A stretch of 64,000 nt of DNA from Phycisphaerales bacterium (GTDB lineage Bacteria; Planctomycetota; Phycisphaerae; Sedimentisphaerales; Anaerobacaceae), in the NCBI GenBank assembly GCA_030602885.1, contig JAUVYV010000012.1, positions 1 through 64,000 on the forward strand, in the 5' to 3' direction. The notes under the pieces were generated by a model, which saw only the letters and a list, made by a program, of their open reading frames with translations, was not told the DNA's origin and did not search any database. Made by a program: the position numbers and the translations under genes. Within the stretch, counting starts at the first letter, position 1, and the number at the start of each line of letters is the position of its first letter. Shown here piece after piece: positions 44,643-54,232 of the stretch.

Positions 44643-44745
44643 AAGGTTTTTATAATTTAGGATTCATTTTGGTTGGCCTGATTTTAGTTTAACTTTGCGG
44701 TAGTTTCAATACGATTATTATGATTCGAAGGTTTGCTGTAAGTAT

Positions 44746-44790
44746 AAAAAAAGGTCTTGGCTGGATTTAAACCAGCCAAGCCCTTTTTTT
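44746..44790. terminator. Bidirectional intrinsic terminator
   Basis: A 12-base stem, GGTCTTGGCTGG (44753-44764) and CCAGCCAAGCCC (44772-44783), with one mismatch and a seven-base AT loop. Runs of seven T follow on the plus strand and seven A precede, which read as T on the minus strand. It ends transcription of the large secreted protein gene, 23 bp from its stop. Confidence 0.85.
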
Positions 44791-44812
44791 AAAATCCTCG
44801 GTGTACCGACAG

Positions 44813-47812
44813 TTACTCAGACCACATCCAGTCCAGCATCAGCTTTAGAAGATCATCCGAGTCAACCGTACGGTCGCCGTTCAGGTCCGTAACACCGCTG
44901 CCGCCCCATTCGGATGCAAGCTGAGCGTAGTCGGCGAAGTTGACTATCCCATCGTCATTGTAGTCGCACGTCAGATCGCCGACGATCTGCCTGACCGCCT
45001 GAAGCTTGAAGTTGCGGTCCGGATATTTCACGTCGTCGGTCGCGCCCCAGAAACCGTACCGGTGAGCTGCACCGCTGAGTGTGAAATGGTTGGCCATTGC
45101 TGCGCCCAGCCCGAACCAGGTCTCGTCGTAGTTGTACTTGAGAACCTCGTACGCTCGCGGTACACGATGCATCGTGATCTGGTTGTTCAGGTTCGTAAGA
45201 TTGCTGCAGCAGGGCGTGTGGAAACCCGCCTCGTATGTGCAGGCTCCGCCGGGAAGCTGCCATGAATTAGCCACGTTGATCCACTCCTGGCGAAGAGCCA
45301 TATCATCCGTCAGGTTGTCCACGCAGGCATCGAGCAACTCATCAACCGTGCCTGTGGAAATCACGGGACTGGCCGTGAAGTAAGGAGCCGTTGCTATCGT
45401 GTAAATGTAGTTCTTCGGAGGTCCGAACGTATCGTCGATGTAATTGAGCGACTCGACCAAATTATTCGGGTAACACCCCATCAGGCAGACGTGATGGCCT
45501 GCCAGTATGACTTTGACGCGATTGTGCAGCGAGCCGGCGCCAAGGACAGTTTCGAATATCTGGGCCATCTCAGTTACACGTCTGCCATAGTTTTCATATC
45601 CGGTAAGACCTCTGGCAGCCGCATCGTCCTGGTTCCATACACCAACCTCTGAGTCGCCTGTGTTCCAGACCTCGTTACTGAGTTCAAGAAAGAAATCCAT
45701 GTTCGGATCGAGGTTGTTATCCAGGTATGCCGCGAGTTGGTACAGGTAATCATCTGTTGAGGATATCGGCACCGATACCCACGGGCTCACTCCTGTCTCA
45801 TTCGAGAACTGAATTACGTACTCCCACGGCATTGACTCCAGCTTGCCATCGCTTACGCCCGTCCATGCCGCAGGGCATTCGTCCGCTCTCTTTCGCTCGG
45901 ACCATTCCTGAACATCCGGATAAGGATGGGCTGACCATGTCGCGTCTCGCCAGCACCTGAACTTGACGCTGTTGAATGTCTTAAGAAAATCGTCTGTGAA
46001 CGTCTGCGTCGTATCCCATGCGTAGCCGGGCTTCATTATCTTCAGATTCGTTATACCGGAATTGGTCGGGCTCGCGGCCGTTCTCCTGGTGTTGCTGAAT
46101 TGGAGGTTCATCATTTGTCCCGCGGCCGGCGTCGGAAGCACGAGATCGAACGTCGTGGTATTCGTCCCGGAATTGTACTGAACATTCTGGATGGTCCCAA
46201 CGCCCCACGTCCGTGAGATACTTGCCTGGCCCGTGAAAGAACACTTGTACGTACCGCTGTAATCAGGCCGGTATGCTTCCGGATCGTCGATCCCCTCTGC
46301 CCATTCGGCAACCAGCCGGAGGTCCTGGAAGATCGTGAAGTCAACCTGAGGCCAGCCATTGGCATCCAGATTGGTAGTGTTGTAGTTGGTTATTTCCTTG
46401 GCCCAGTCAACGAAATATGGCTTGGCGACAACACCCACCTGACCCGGATAAGTTGGTGTCTGATTGGTAGTCATGAAGGTGCAGATGTTACCTTGTTGTG
46501 CTCCGGTTACATTATGTTCGTCGATCCGCCAATAGTACCTGGTACCCTTTTGCATTCTGCCTGGATCATAAGTCTCCTGATTCTGGTTACCAATAAATGG
46601 CGGCGGCGATACCGTCCCGAAGTAAACATCGTGACTCGTCGCACCGTAGCCCGCCGACCAGCTCAATATCTTCTCAATGCTCACCTGCTTCTCCCCGTCA
46701 CCCGGGCTCGGATAAAACACGACCCCCGAGCTGGCAGTGAAGCTCCACACCTCACCCTTCCACATACCGTCAGGATGCACTGAATTCACCTCATCAATGC
46801 GCCAAAAGTACGTAGCATCAAGCCCAAGGCCACTCAGCTCATAGCTCGCACCACTCTGCCTGTCTTTATAAACGTCGTTGGGATCCGGGTCGGTGCTGCT
46901 TAGCTCGTTGACCTCATCGAAGTTCGTTCCGAAATACACATCATGCCCCAGTGTCTCCGCCGCGTGTGCGCCCGCCTTCCAGCTAAGGCTCACATCCACA
47001 CTGCTGTCGTAGAGCTCCCCGACCAGCAACCCGTCCTCGGGTGACGGATTCGCTGCGGTGTACCCCGCAGTCGTAGAGCTCCACACGTCACCGGTCACTG
47101 TCCCCGAAGCATTGTTCACCTCGTCGATCCGCCAGTAGTAGCTCGTCTCCATATCGAGCCCACCCGGCGAGTATTCATTGGCATCCTGCCTGCCCACATA
47201 CACCCCAAGCGGTGTACCCGGACTCGCATTGGTCACGTCGCTCTGGTTCGTGCCGAAATACACATCGTGTCCCCCGTTCGGACTGTAGGCGACTTCTGTC
47301 CCCGGCGTCCACGTAACAGTCACATCCAGAGCCACCGCCGTCTCACCGTCGGCAGGCCTCGGATTCGCAGCCTTTGGACCGATCGTTCTGAACGTCCACA
47401 TCTCCCCTGCCCACGGACTGTCCAGATGAGCTTCATTGACCTCGACAACCTTCCAGTAGTACACCGTGTCCACATCCAGCGCCGTACCTGTCCCAAGAAC
47501 CGGGTCCGCCGACGACCACGAATCTGTATCCGCACGGAAGTGACCGAACTGCGTCCCAAGCGGATAATTCAGGACTCCGTCGCTCACCCATGACTGATTC
47601 GTGTGGAAGAATACGTGGTGCCCGTTTCCGTGCTGCCCTGCTGCATACTCAGCCACAAACCTACCCGGCGTCCAGCTAAGCACCGGAGTGATTGCGACTC
47701 CTGTAGCTTCGTTTTTTGGGCGTGGATTTGTAGCCACCCCTTGTGCAAAAGCACCACAGCCCAAAAGAAAGACCAGGACAATACTTGATGGAGATACGAA
47801 TCTGCTTTTCAT
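44813..47812 (-). CDS. Secreted multidomain glycoside-hydrolase-like protein with dockerin-type end
   Basis: A 999-residue protein. A signal peptide (1-24) is followed by four beta-sandwich repeats of about 100 residues (about 25-430). Each starts like NPRPADGE and ends like YYWRIDEVN. The central part (about 440-930) has LELSNEVWN with an Asn-Glu pair and TYEAGFH with a second Glu, the pattern of a clan GH-A glycosidase acid/base and nucleophile. The end, with DYNDDGIVNFADYAQ and DLNGDRTVDSDDLLKL, is a dockerin-type pair of Ca-binding loops. The start has a perfect AGGAGG site. Substrate unknown; plant or algal polysaccharide likely. Confidence 0.72.
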   Translation of the reverse strand: MKSRFVSPSSIVLVFLLGCGAFAQGVATNPRPKNEATGVAITPVLSWTPGRFVAEYAAGQHGNGHHVFFHTNQSWVSDGVLNYPLGTQFGHFRADTDSWSSADPVLGTGTALDVDTVYYWKVVEVNEAHLDSPWAGEMWTFRTIGPKAANPRPADGETAVALDVTVTWTPGTEVAYSPNGGHDVYFGTNQSDVTNASPGTPLGVYVGRQDANEYSPGGLDMETSYYWRIDEVNNASGTVTGDVWSSTTAGYTAANPSPEDGLLVGELYDSSVDVSLSWKAGAHAAETLGHDVYFGTNFDEVNELSSTDPDPNDVYKDRQSGASYELSGLGLDATYFWRIDEVNSVHPDGMWKGEVWSFTASSGVVFYPSPGDGEKQVSIEKILSWSAGYGATSHDVYFGTVSPPPFIGNQNQETYDPGRMQKGTRYYWRIDEHNVTGAQQGNICTFMTTNQTPTYPGQVGVVAKPYFVDWAKEITNYNTTNLDANGWPQVDFTIFQDLRLVAEWAEGIDDPEAYRPDYSGTYKCSFTGQASISRTWGVGTIQNVQYNSGTNTTTFDLVLPTPAAGQMMNLQFSNTRRTAASPTNSGITNLKIMKPGYAWDTTQTFTDDFLKTFNSVKFRCWRDATWSAHPYPDVQEWSERKRADECPAAWTGVSDGKLESMPWEYVIQFSNETGVSPWVSVPISSTDDYLYQLAAYLDNNLDPNMDFFLELSNEVWNTGDSEVGVWNQDDAAARGLTGYENYGRRVTEMAQIFETVLGAGSLHNRVKVILAGHHVCLMGCYPNNLVESLNYIDDTFGPPKNYIYTIATAPYFTASPVISTGTVDELLDACVDNLTDDMALRQEWINVANSWQLPGGACTYEAGFHTPCCSNLTNLNNQITMHRVPRAYEVLKYNYDETWFGLGAAMANHFTLSGAAHRYGFWGATDDVKYPDRNFKLQAVRQIVGDLTCDYNDDGIVNFADYAQLASEWGGSGVTDLNGDRTVDSDDLLKLMLDWMWSE

Positions 47813-48240
47813 CGCATTCCTCCTAATATATACAAATCGTATTTCTGTTTTACGTCCACTTGCCTTGAGTTGCATCCCCCCCAAGGGGCTGCAGGCAGAC
47901 AAAAGCATTATACCATTCCAAATGAGTTGATTCAACCTCTTGAGAAACAAAAGTAGCTCAATCACTGTTTTTGAGGAACCAAGGCACTTGATTTCTCGTG
48001 ATTATCCCTCCTTTGCGTTTCGGGAAGTATGATTTCCCGCTTCGTCAGATCCCGGCGCGCCGGGATTTCCACTGCGTTCCAACATCATCTCATCGGCGAC
48101 AACGGATTTCGGGGACCCTCCGTTTGTAGTGTCTGCGAAGCTCACCTCGAGGGCAGGCGGGGTTAAATATTTCGCTTAGTTTTTTAAGTGGCTTAAGTGA
48201 GTTGGTTCAGTTATAGTTGCATCGGTTTGAAGGAGAGTCT
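47813..48240. other. Intergenic region with palindrome
   Basis: About 430 bp between the large secreted protein gene and a divergent small gene. It contains a perfect 18-base palindrome, ATCCCGGCGCGCCGGGAT, at 48049-48066, and an inexact copy of the same theme (GGGAAGTATGATTTCCC) just before it. I see no other gene and no clear promoter. Confidence 0.55.
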
Positions 48241-48705
48241 ATGAAAAACGAAGAAGGAAAAGCTTGCGAACGTGAAAAAGACGAGGCCTCTATCGTGCTT
48301 CTGAGGCAGCTAAAACAGAAGCTTTTAGGAAGGAATATTTCAACTGCCCGGGTGGCGGCGTTCAATTTGTCGTGGATGCAGGAAGATGGTCTGGCTATCC
48401 TTACGGAGGTATTGACCGGTAACTTCTCAAGGACAGCGAAAAAGGCGGCGGCATACGGACTGAGGAGTATGAACGGCAGGATGCGGAAGATGGCTATGGA
48501 AGTTCTTGAGCAGGGGCTGAATCATCGTGACCGTACGACCAAAGCGGCGTGTGTCAAAGGGCTGTTTCTGATGAAAGGCGGCAGTGTGAAAAAGGCAGTC
48601 TCCGGCGGCAACCGCAGAACAGGCAATACAAGGATACAGGAAGTTCGGAATAAACGCAGAATAAGGACAGAGTCCAGAGGGGTAAGGGGGCCTAACAGCA
48701 GGTAG
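48241..48705 (+). CDS. Small HEAT-like protein
   Basis: A 154-residue basic protein, mostly helical. The middle repeats of about 30 residues (ARVAAFNLSWMQEDGLAILTEVL; AKKAAAYGLRSMNGRMRKMAMEVL; TKAACVKGLFLMKGG) look like HEAT/armadillo units. The last 40 residues are Arg- and Lys-rich and may contact nucleic acid. It has an AAGGAG ribosome-binding site. No close relative is recognised, and it stands alone upstream of a LysR regulator gene. Confidence 0.55.
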   Translation: MKNEEGKACEREKDEASIVLLRQLKQKLLGRNISTARVAAFNLSWMQEDGLAILTEVLTGNFSRTAKKAAAYGLRSMNGRMRKMAMEVLEQGLNHRDRTTKAACVKGLFLMKGGSVKKAVSGGNRRTGNTRIQEVRNKRRIRTESRGVRGPNSR

Positions 48706-48866
48706 TTGTTGTTCGGGAACCCCTGAGACGAAAGCACTTTCAAGGCACAACACGATATGCCTTCAGTTCAAATCAATTTGCTTGGCATCGCGCAGGTATA
48801 TGATAATATAGTGCGGCTTGGGCGCGATGCGATAACCGGTGACAGGATTTATCAGAGGGGCTTATA

Positions 48867-49748
48867 ATGCACCTTGAAACACTCAGGATGTTTTGTGACT
48901 TATTTGATTTGCAGAGCTTCTCGAAGGCCGCCGATAAGAACTTTATGAGCCAGTCGGCAGTTTCACAACGGCTCGCCCAGTTGGAGACGGCATACAAATG
49001 CCAGTTGCTCGAGAGGCAAAAGAGGCCCCTGGAGCTTACTGCGGCAGGAGAGCTGTTCTATAAGGCGGCGACGGAAATTATTCACAGGCACGAGCAGTTG
49101 CGAAGCGAGCTGAACCAACTCAAGAGCGCATCCAGCGGCAGGATTAACGTAGGCGCAATTTACAGCATCGGTATGCACTCGCTGCCTGTGTACGTCAAGA
49201 AGTTTATGGTGACGTGTCCGACGATCAATGTGCATATAGAGTACCTGGGCGCCGAGCATATCTATGAGCTGGTTCTCTCGGGGGATATCCATATCGGTCT
49301 TGTGGCTGTGCCGAAGAGGGACAAGCGGCTCGACGTATATGAGTTCGAGGACGAACCGCTGGTTCTCGTGTGCAGCCCGAAGCATCCACTTGCTTCTGAA
49401 TCGGAGATTGATATTCATAAGCTTCAGTATGAGCGGTTTATCGGCTTTGAGAACAATGTACCCACTCGGATGTGGATAGACAGTATTCTGCAGCGATACA
49501 ATATTGTTATCCGGCCTGCGATGGAGTTTGACAACATCGAGACCGTTAAACGGGCAGTCGAGCTTAATTCCGGTGTGAGCATACTGCCTCGGACGGCGAT
49601 AGTTCAGGAGCTGGCCAGCAAAACGATAAAGGCGCTTGAGTTCACGAATGAAAGGTTTTTCAGGCCGACCGGCATTATAGTGAGGAAAGACAGAGTCCTG
49701 AGCCGAGAGGCGCGATACTTCATTGAGCTGCTGCGCAAGAAAAGCTGA
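48867..49748 (+). CDS. LysR-family transcriptional regulator
   Basis: A 293-residue regulator. The N-terminal winged helix-turn-helix is LETLRMFCDLFDLQSFSKAADKNFMSQSAVSQRLAQLE, and ERQKRPLELTAAGELFY follows as the wing. The C-terminal part (about 90-290) is a type 2 periplasmic-binding-protein fold for a co-inducer, and resembles the CysL/CysB-type subgroup. The target genes are not evident, because neighbours do not diverge from it. It may regulate a distant operon or the downstream genes. Confidence 0.85.
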   Translation: MHLETLRMFCDLFDLQSFSKAADKNFMSQSAVSQRLAQLETAYKCQLLERQKRPLELTAAGELFYKAATEIIHRHEQLRSELNQLKSASSGRINVGAIYSIGMHSLPVYVKKFMVTCPTINVHIEYLGAEHIYELVLSGDIHIGLVAVPKRDKRLDVYEFEDEPLVLVCSPKHPLASESEIDIHKLQYERFIGFENNVPTRMWIDSILQRYNIVIRPAMEFDNIETVKRAVELNSGVSILPRTAIVQELASKTIKALEFTNERFFRPTGIIVRKDRVLSREARYFIELLRKKS

Positions 49749-49954
49749 CGCAGTTCTTTAAGCCGGGCGTATCTTCAGACTGCAATAAGGCTTGGCGCGG
49801 CCTTCGGCCACAACCAAATTAAAAAGTTAAAATGCAAAATGCAAAACTTCGGAATCCCGGCAAGCCAGGATAACTCTTTATTATTTCAGTAATTACAGCA
49901 ACAGTACTTAAAAAACACGCATGAAAAACAAGAAGTTGACGGATTGTAGTACGT

Positions 49955-50545
49955 ATGCCAATCAAAGCAGTGATATTTGATCTTGACGGGACGATAACGC
50001 GGCCTTACTTCGATTTCGACGCGATTCGCGAAGAGATGCACTTAGCTCGGGATGCGGGGCCGGTGCTCGAGCTGATGGAGAAAATGACGCCGCAAGAGCG
50101 CCGCTGCGCCGAAAAGATACTGCAATTGCACGAAGAAAGGGCGGTGACCGAATCAACACTTAACCCCGGCGCCAGAGAGACGCTCGAGACGCTGCGTCGG
50201 GGCGGTATCCGCATAGGCATCCTCACGCGAAACAGGCGCAGTAACGCCCTGGCCGTCGGCAAAAAGCACGGCCTGAAATTCGACGCCGTCGTCGGCAGGG
50301 AAGAAGGACCCGCGAAACCCGATGCCTTCGGCGTGCTGTGGCTGTGTCGGCAGTTCGATGTCCAGCCGGAGGAGGTGCTGGTCGTGGGCGATTACCTCTT
50401 TGACCTGCTCTGCGCAAGGGCCGCCGGAGCCGTCGCCGTGCTGTTGGCCAATCATCACAGGGCGAGTGAATTTGCAGAACACGCCGACTTTGTTATTGAA
50501 AACATCAGCGAGATACCTCACATTGTTCAAGGAAACAGGGATTGA
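49955..50545 (+). CDS. HAD-family phosphatase
   Basis: A 196-residue haloacid dehalogenase superfamily hydrolase. The catalytic motif is FDLDGTITRP near residue 8, a second motif lies in IGILTRNRRSNA, and VVGDYLFDLLCARAAGA supplies the last acidic residues. It resembles phosphoglycolate phosphatase-type enzymes in layout and helical cap. The substrate is unknown. The lipoprotein gene follows within four bases, so the pair may be co-transcribed. Confidence 0.85.
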   Translation: MPIKAVIFDLDGTITRPYFDFDAIREEMHLARDAGPVLELMEKMTPQERRCAEKILQLHEERAVTESTLNPGARETLETLRRGGIRIGILTRNRRSNALAVGKKHGLKFDAVVGREEGPAKPDAFGVLWLCRQFDVQPEEVLVVGDYLFDLLCARAAGAVAVLLANHHRASEFAEHADFVIENISEIPHIVQGNRD

Positions 50546-50548
50546 TAT

Positions 50549-51355
50549 ATGAAGTATCGGTTGACGAACAAAGGCGGCAGGTTCACATTCCTTCTGGTCG
50601 TTGCTGCGACAGTGAGGTTCTGTTCGGCTGGATGCTGCTCTGTCCCACAACCGTGCAAGCCGAAAGGCGCCGACAGCAACTCGGTCGATTCGATTCTTCT
50701 GCGCCTAAAGCAGAAGACCTGCGAGCTAAAATCCTACCGGTGCGATATCGAATACCTTTTCAGCCAGCCGCTGCTCGAATCGCAGACATTCAAGACCGGT
50801 TCGCTGTACTATTCAAAGGCGGACGCGAGGTCGAAGCTGAGGATAAACTTCGAGACACTCAAGCAGGACGACGAGGCCGAACGCGAGCATAAGGAGCACT
50901 ACATCTTCGACGGGCAGTGGCTGACGCAAATCGATTACCAAATCAGGAATGTTAAGCGTCGGCAGTTGGCTGAGCCGAACGAGCCGGTCGATGCCTTCGA
51001 ATTGGCCAAGAGAAATTTTCCGATTCTCGGGTTCAGTAATACCGAAGAGCTGAAAAAAGAGTTTGAGATATCGCTTGCCGAGGATAATAAGACCAACAGC
51101 GGGGGGTACATCAAACTCCATCTGAAGGTAAAACCAGAGTCAAGCTATAAGGACGACTATACGAGCATCGAGTTCTGGGTGGACAAAGCCGTCGACCTGC
51201 CGGGAAAGATAGTGGCCGTCTCCACCGAAGAGGACATCTACGAAATCAAACTGCTCGATGCCAAAGTCAATCAGCCGATAGACCCAAACGTCTTTGAATT
51301 CGAGATTCCCGACGGCTTCGGCGAACCCGAGATAATACCGCTGAAAAGGGATTGA
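50549..51355 (+). CDS. Putative lipoprotein, LolA-like or DUF1571-like
   Basis: A 268-residue protein with a basic N terminus, a hydrophobic segment (FTFLLVVAATVRFCSAGC) and cysteines near residue 30 that could carry lipid. The body is strand-rich (YRCDIEYLFSQPLLES, KTGSLYYSKADARSKLRINFE, EFWVDKAVDLPGKIVAVS), a pattern like the half-open barrel of LolA/LolB-type carriers and DUF1571. It probably acts in the periplasm. Its function is unknown and the family assignment tentative. Confidence 0.55.
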   Translation: MKYRLTNKGGRFTFLLVVAATVRFCSAGCCSVPQPCKPKGADSNSVDSILLRLKQKTCELKSYRCDIEYLFSQPLLESQTFKTGSLYYSKADARSKLRINFETLKQDDEAEREHKEHYIFDGQWLTQIDYQIRNVKRRQLAEPNEPVDAFELAKRNFPILGFSNTEELKKEFEISLAEDNKTNSGGYIKLHLKVKPESSYKDDYTSIEFWVDKAVDLPGKIVAVSTEEDIYEIKLLDAKVNQPIDPNVFEFEIPDGFGEPEIIPLKRD

Positions 51356-51548
51356 ATCAGGTCCGATTGGCACCGGTTTCAAGTGATTAATTCTCTCAAG
51401 GTTCTCATGGAAAGCCGAACCTGATTATCCACAAAACCAGTTGACTTTTCCGCTGAGGCGGGGTACCTTTTATAACTGTGAGTAAATCCGGCGAGGAACA
51501 AGCCAGTAATACGGTGATGGTGGTTTTGTAGTGTCTGGAGAGTTGCCT

Positions 51549-52025
51549 ATGAGATGTCCGCTTCTTCAATCAAAGTTATTGCTTTTTCATGTGCTAATAC
51601 CGATTACATTCGGGGGTATTATTTATCTCTTGTTTAGAGATAAATCCTTGATGATGTTCCGTTGGGCCAACGCGATTGGCGTGAATGGTTTTATTGACTG
51701 TGCCCGCATATGTTTCGCTTCAGTCTCAACGAATTATTGCAAATGGCTTTTCTTTTCGTTGCCCGATGGACTGTGGGTGTATTCATTTACATCATTCATG
51801 CTTATTGTTTGGGGATTGAAGTTTTCAAAGCATAGTATATTCTGGATATCTATCGGCCCATTACTCGCTCTGTGCGGTGAAATGGGGCAGGCATTGGGAG
51901 TGGTTAGAGGTACATTTGATCCGACAGACTTCCTACTCTGTTTGATTGGCTCAATCCTACCGGTAGTAATCCTGTTTCCAGCAAATCAAGAGAAGTTCTA
52001 TTCAAATAAAGGAGCTTTTTCATGA
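51549..52025 (+). CDS. Small integral membrane protein, possibly VanZ-like
   Basis: A 158-residue protein with about four to five membrane segments (LLLFHVLIPITFGGIIYLLF, LWVYSFTSFMLIVWGL, SIFWISIGPLLALCGEMGQ, PTDFLLCLIGSILPVVILF). The LPDGLWVYSF and GEMGQ phrases recall VanZ-like or related hypothetical proteins. I chose the ATG at 51549 behind GGAGAG over a GTG at 51531. Codon use is more AT-rich than in the flanking genes. It overlaps the next gene by four bases. Confidence 0.5.
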   Translation: MRCPLLQSKLLLFHVLIPITFGGIIYLLFRDKSLMMFRWANAIGVNGFIDCARICFASVSTNYCKWLFFSLPDGLWVYSFTSFMLIVWGLKFSKHSIFWISIGPLLALCGEMGQALGVVRGTFDPTDFLLCLIGSILPVVILFPANQEKFYSNKGAFS

Positions 52026-52663
52026 GTATAAAAAATAAGTCTCGACATGCCATGTCATTGCTCGGCTTACTTCTATTCATAATCCTTGCAGTTGGTAGTG
52101 TTGATGATGGTAGCGGTACGTCAAATACCGCAACAAAACAGAAACCCAAACGAGAAGCAGAGGCAACTCCGGCTACTGAGAAAATATCAAGTCGACCACA
52201 AATAACTGTGGAACTGTCAAACCTTGTAATCGAAATTGATTCTGATTTCGGGATAAAGACACAGCTTTTCGACGTGACTCTCAGGAACCTATCATCAAAA
52301 GAGATAACAGTATATGTCGTTATATATGCTAAGAATGATAGGTTTTCACCACCAAGGCGCAGTGCTTGGCCCCTTGCTGGCTTTCTGTTTCATCAGGCAG
52401 GAACAGGCCGCGGGAATTTGTCGTATCATGATATTATGAGGAATTGGAATTCACGACCTGGTAATTCTAAAGGCTACAAAGTAACAATAGCGGCGAATAA
52501 GAACGAAACATTAGAAGGCGCATTGCCGATAAATAAGACTTGTCAACTGGAAGCATGGCGAGGAAAACCGATCGACTCAAGGGCCAATTATGAAGAATGG
52601 AATATCTGGGTATTTTCTGAAAGAGGTAAATTACTCTTCAAGAAGACCTATGAGGTAAAATAA
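52022..52663 (+). CDS. Exported or membrane-anchored protein of unknown function
   Basis: A 213-residue protein with one N-terminal hydrophobic segment (MSLLGLLLFIILAVG), then a Ser/Thr/Glu-rich linker (about 25-60). A strand-rich domain (TVELSNLVIEIDSDFGIKTQLFDVTLRNL) follows that could be a beta-sandwich outside the membrane. No motif is recognised. It overlaps the preceding membrane-protein gene as ATGA and starts behind AAAGGAG, so the two form one unit. The DNA is AT-rich, like its partner's. Confidence 0.5.
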   Translation: MSIKNKSRHAMSLLGLLLFIILAVGSVDDGSGTSNTATKQKPKREAEATPATEKISSRPQITVELSNLVIEIDSDFGIKTQLFDVTLRNLSSKEITVYVVIYAKNDRFSPPRRSAWPLAGFLFHQAGTGRGNLSYHDIMRNWNSRPGNSKGYKVTIAANKNETLEGALPINKTCQLEAWRGKPIDSRANYEEWNIWVFSERGKLLFKKTYEVK

Positions 52664-52794
52664 CTATTCGTTACAGCCAAATCATCGCCAAGCTTAAAGC
52701 ATACTCCAGTGAGTTGAAATCCTGCCGAAAAAGGTGCTTTATAAGCACATAAATAGCGTCGTCTTACAGGCAGGCGAAATATATTGAATTATGA

Positions 52795-53178
52795 TTATTC
52801 TAATTTTAATGGCTGATCTTTTCGGCCATAGTCATCCTCGTGACGAACCTGATCTTCGGCTTTCCACTCGCCAATACTTATTACAAGAATTCTGCCCGGC
52901 TTTTGCTCTGTCCAGAAGCGATGTTTAACGCCAGGTCTTATAAGTATCTGGTCGTCGGTATGTGGGTGGTGAATTTTTTCATTGACTTCAATGTAACAAT
53001 TATCGTCAAGAAAATGAAACAGTTCCGAGCGGACCTGATGAGAATGCAGGCTTGCCCGTTGGGCTGGCTTGACCGTTGTCAGATCGACAGAGCAGCACTG
53101 GTTTCGTACGAGCATTTGTACAATACCCCAAGGCCGAACCGATCTGATGGTTTTGGATTCTTCGTTCATCTTATCCAT
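52795..53178 (-). CDS. Cupin-domain protein, mannose-6-phosphate isomerase type
   Basis: A 127-residue single-domain cupin. It resembles the C-terminal half of type II mannose-6-phosphate isomerase/ManC: RPWGIVQMLV at the start, HSHQVRSELFHFLDD as metal-binding motif 1, and RPGVKHRFWTE as motif 2. It could catalyse a sugar-phosphate isomerisation or bind a sugar nucleotide. It stands alone on the minus strand between unrelated genes. The start at 53178 (MDKMNEESK) is not certain; an internal ATG three codons later is possible. Confidence 0.7.
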   Translation of the reverse strand: MDKMNEESKTIRSVRPWGIVQMLVRNQCCSVDLTTVKPAQRASLHSHQVRSELFHFLDDNCYIEVNEKIHHPHTDDQILIRPGVKHRFWTEQKPGRILVISIGEWKAEDQVRHEDDYGRKDQPLKLE

Positions 53179-53320
53179 GTATAAATACTAACTGACATCT
53201 CCCATTTAAACTGTTAAAAAGCATACTTTTCTCCGTACGACACCAATAATCTTACCAAATTCACCTTGAACAATCAACAATACGATTGCCCGCTTCATAG
53301 TCCGTGCAGTCCGGAAAGTA

Positions 53321-54232
53321 TCACTCTATACGGCTGTTCCACCGCGCCTTGTAAAGCCGCCTATCCTGAAAACGAAGCGTCTCGGCAGGATTCAAAAAGC
53401 GAATATTGTAAGCCCACCAGCTTTCCTCCGCCTGTATATAGACCGTCTGCTTCGTAACCAGATGCACCATCACGCTCTTGACGTTCTCTCTGCCCGCCAG
53501 CTCCGGATGCCCTCTGAATGTCCCCTTATCCCTGTCGAAAAGCCACACGCTCCCGCCCGTCGTCAGAACAAGGTCGTCACCGTCCGGCACGGCCTGCAGA
53601 TCATGCCCACCTGGATCCGGCAGCTTGAATGTCTGCTTCTTTTCAAGCGAAGGCTCTTGGGTCTCCCACCCGACCAGCCCATATACCCTCAACTCATCGT
53701 AGCCAAGCGCCCACAGTAACTGCCGATCGCCATCCCATACGACCCCGTGCCCCGAAAAAAGCTCGTCGCGCCACAACGGCCTCATCAGTGTCGATTTGTC
53801 GTAAAGCTCCAACGCATTGCCTCGCTCACCCGTGGACAATGCCACGATGATCCGCCCGCCCGGAAGAAACTCCGCAGAATGTGCATTCACGCACCGTGCC
53901 CAGAATACCGCCTGGCCTGTCTCGCGCTCAACGAGCGCCACAGCTCCGCCCGACGATGTGACCAATACCCATTTCCCATCACCAGAGCCCTTGCAGTCGT
54001 CCGTCGAATCGAACCTGCCCTTCAGTGCGACCGGCAAAGCCTCGTCCCCATCCGCCGTCCAGCTCCACACCTTGCGATATCCCGCTTCAAGACCCGCATC
54101 AAGTTCCAGTATCGCAACCTCCCGCCCGCCGCAAATGATAAGCTCATCATGTACCGCCCCGCACCCACACATGGTCAGCAAAACACCGAAACACCCAAAT
54201 ATCGTCAGGAACTCTCGCCATCTATTCGCCAT
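53321..54232 (-). CDS. Lipoprotein with beta-propeller-like repeats
   Basis: A 303-residue protein with a signal peptide ending LTMCGCGAV, where the Cys would carry lipid. The body repeats propeller-like strands (ELIICGGREVAILELD, KWVLVTSSGGAVALVERET, RIIVALSTGERGNALELYD, GHGVVWDGDRQLLWALGYDELRVY). The pattern is of a PQQ- or DUF6528-like propeller. No catalytic residues are evident. It probably sits on the cell surface or in the periplasm, in planctomycete style. Confidence 0.6.
   Translation of the reverse strand: MANRWREFLTIFGCFGVLLTMCGCGAVHDELIICGGREVAILELDAGLEAGYRKVWSWTADGDEALPVALKGRFDSTDDCKGSGDGKWVLVTSSGGAVALVERETGQAVFWARCVNAHSAEFLPGGRIIVALSTGERGNALELYDKSTLMRPLWRDELFSGHGVVWDGDRQLLWALGYDELRVYGLVGWETQEPSLEKKQTFKLPDPGGHDLQAVPDGDDLVLTTGGSVWLFDRDKGTFRGHPELAGRENVKSVMVHLVTKQTVYIQAEESWWAYNIRFLNPAETLRFQDRRLYKARWNSRIE

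Larger units (their letters stand above)
43913..44812. other. Gene-free, repeat-rich intergenic region
   Basis: About 900 bp without a gene. It holds repeat family B copy 1 (44085-44160), near-duplicated purine-rich phrases at 44330-44460, a GCCCTGGC hairpin at 44624-44642, dispersed sequences of the kind that read as VIPAQAGIH and CERSEAI in many genomes (44480-44560), and a bidirectional terminator at 44746-44790. Confidence 0.65.
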
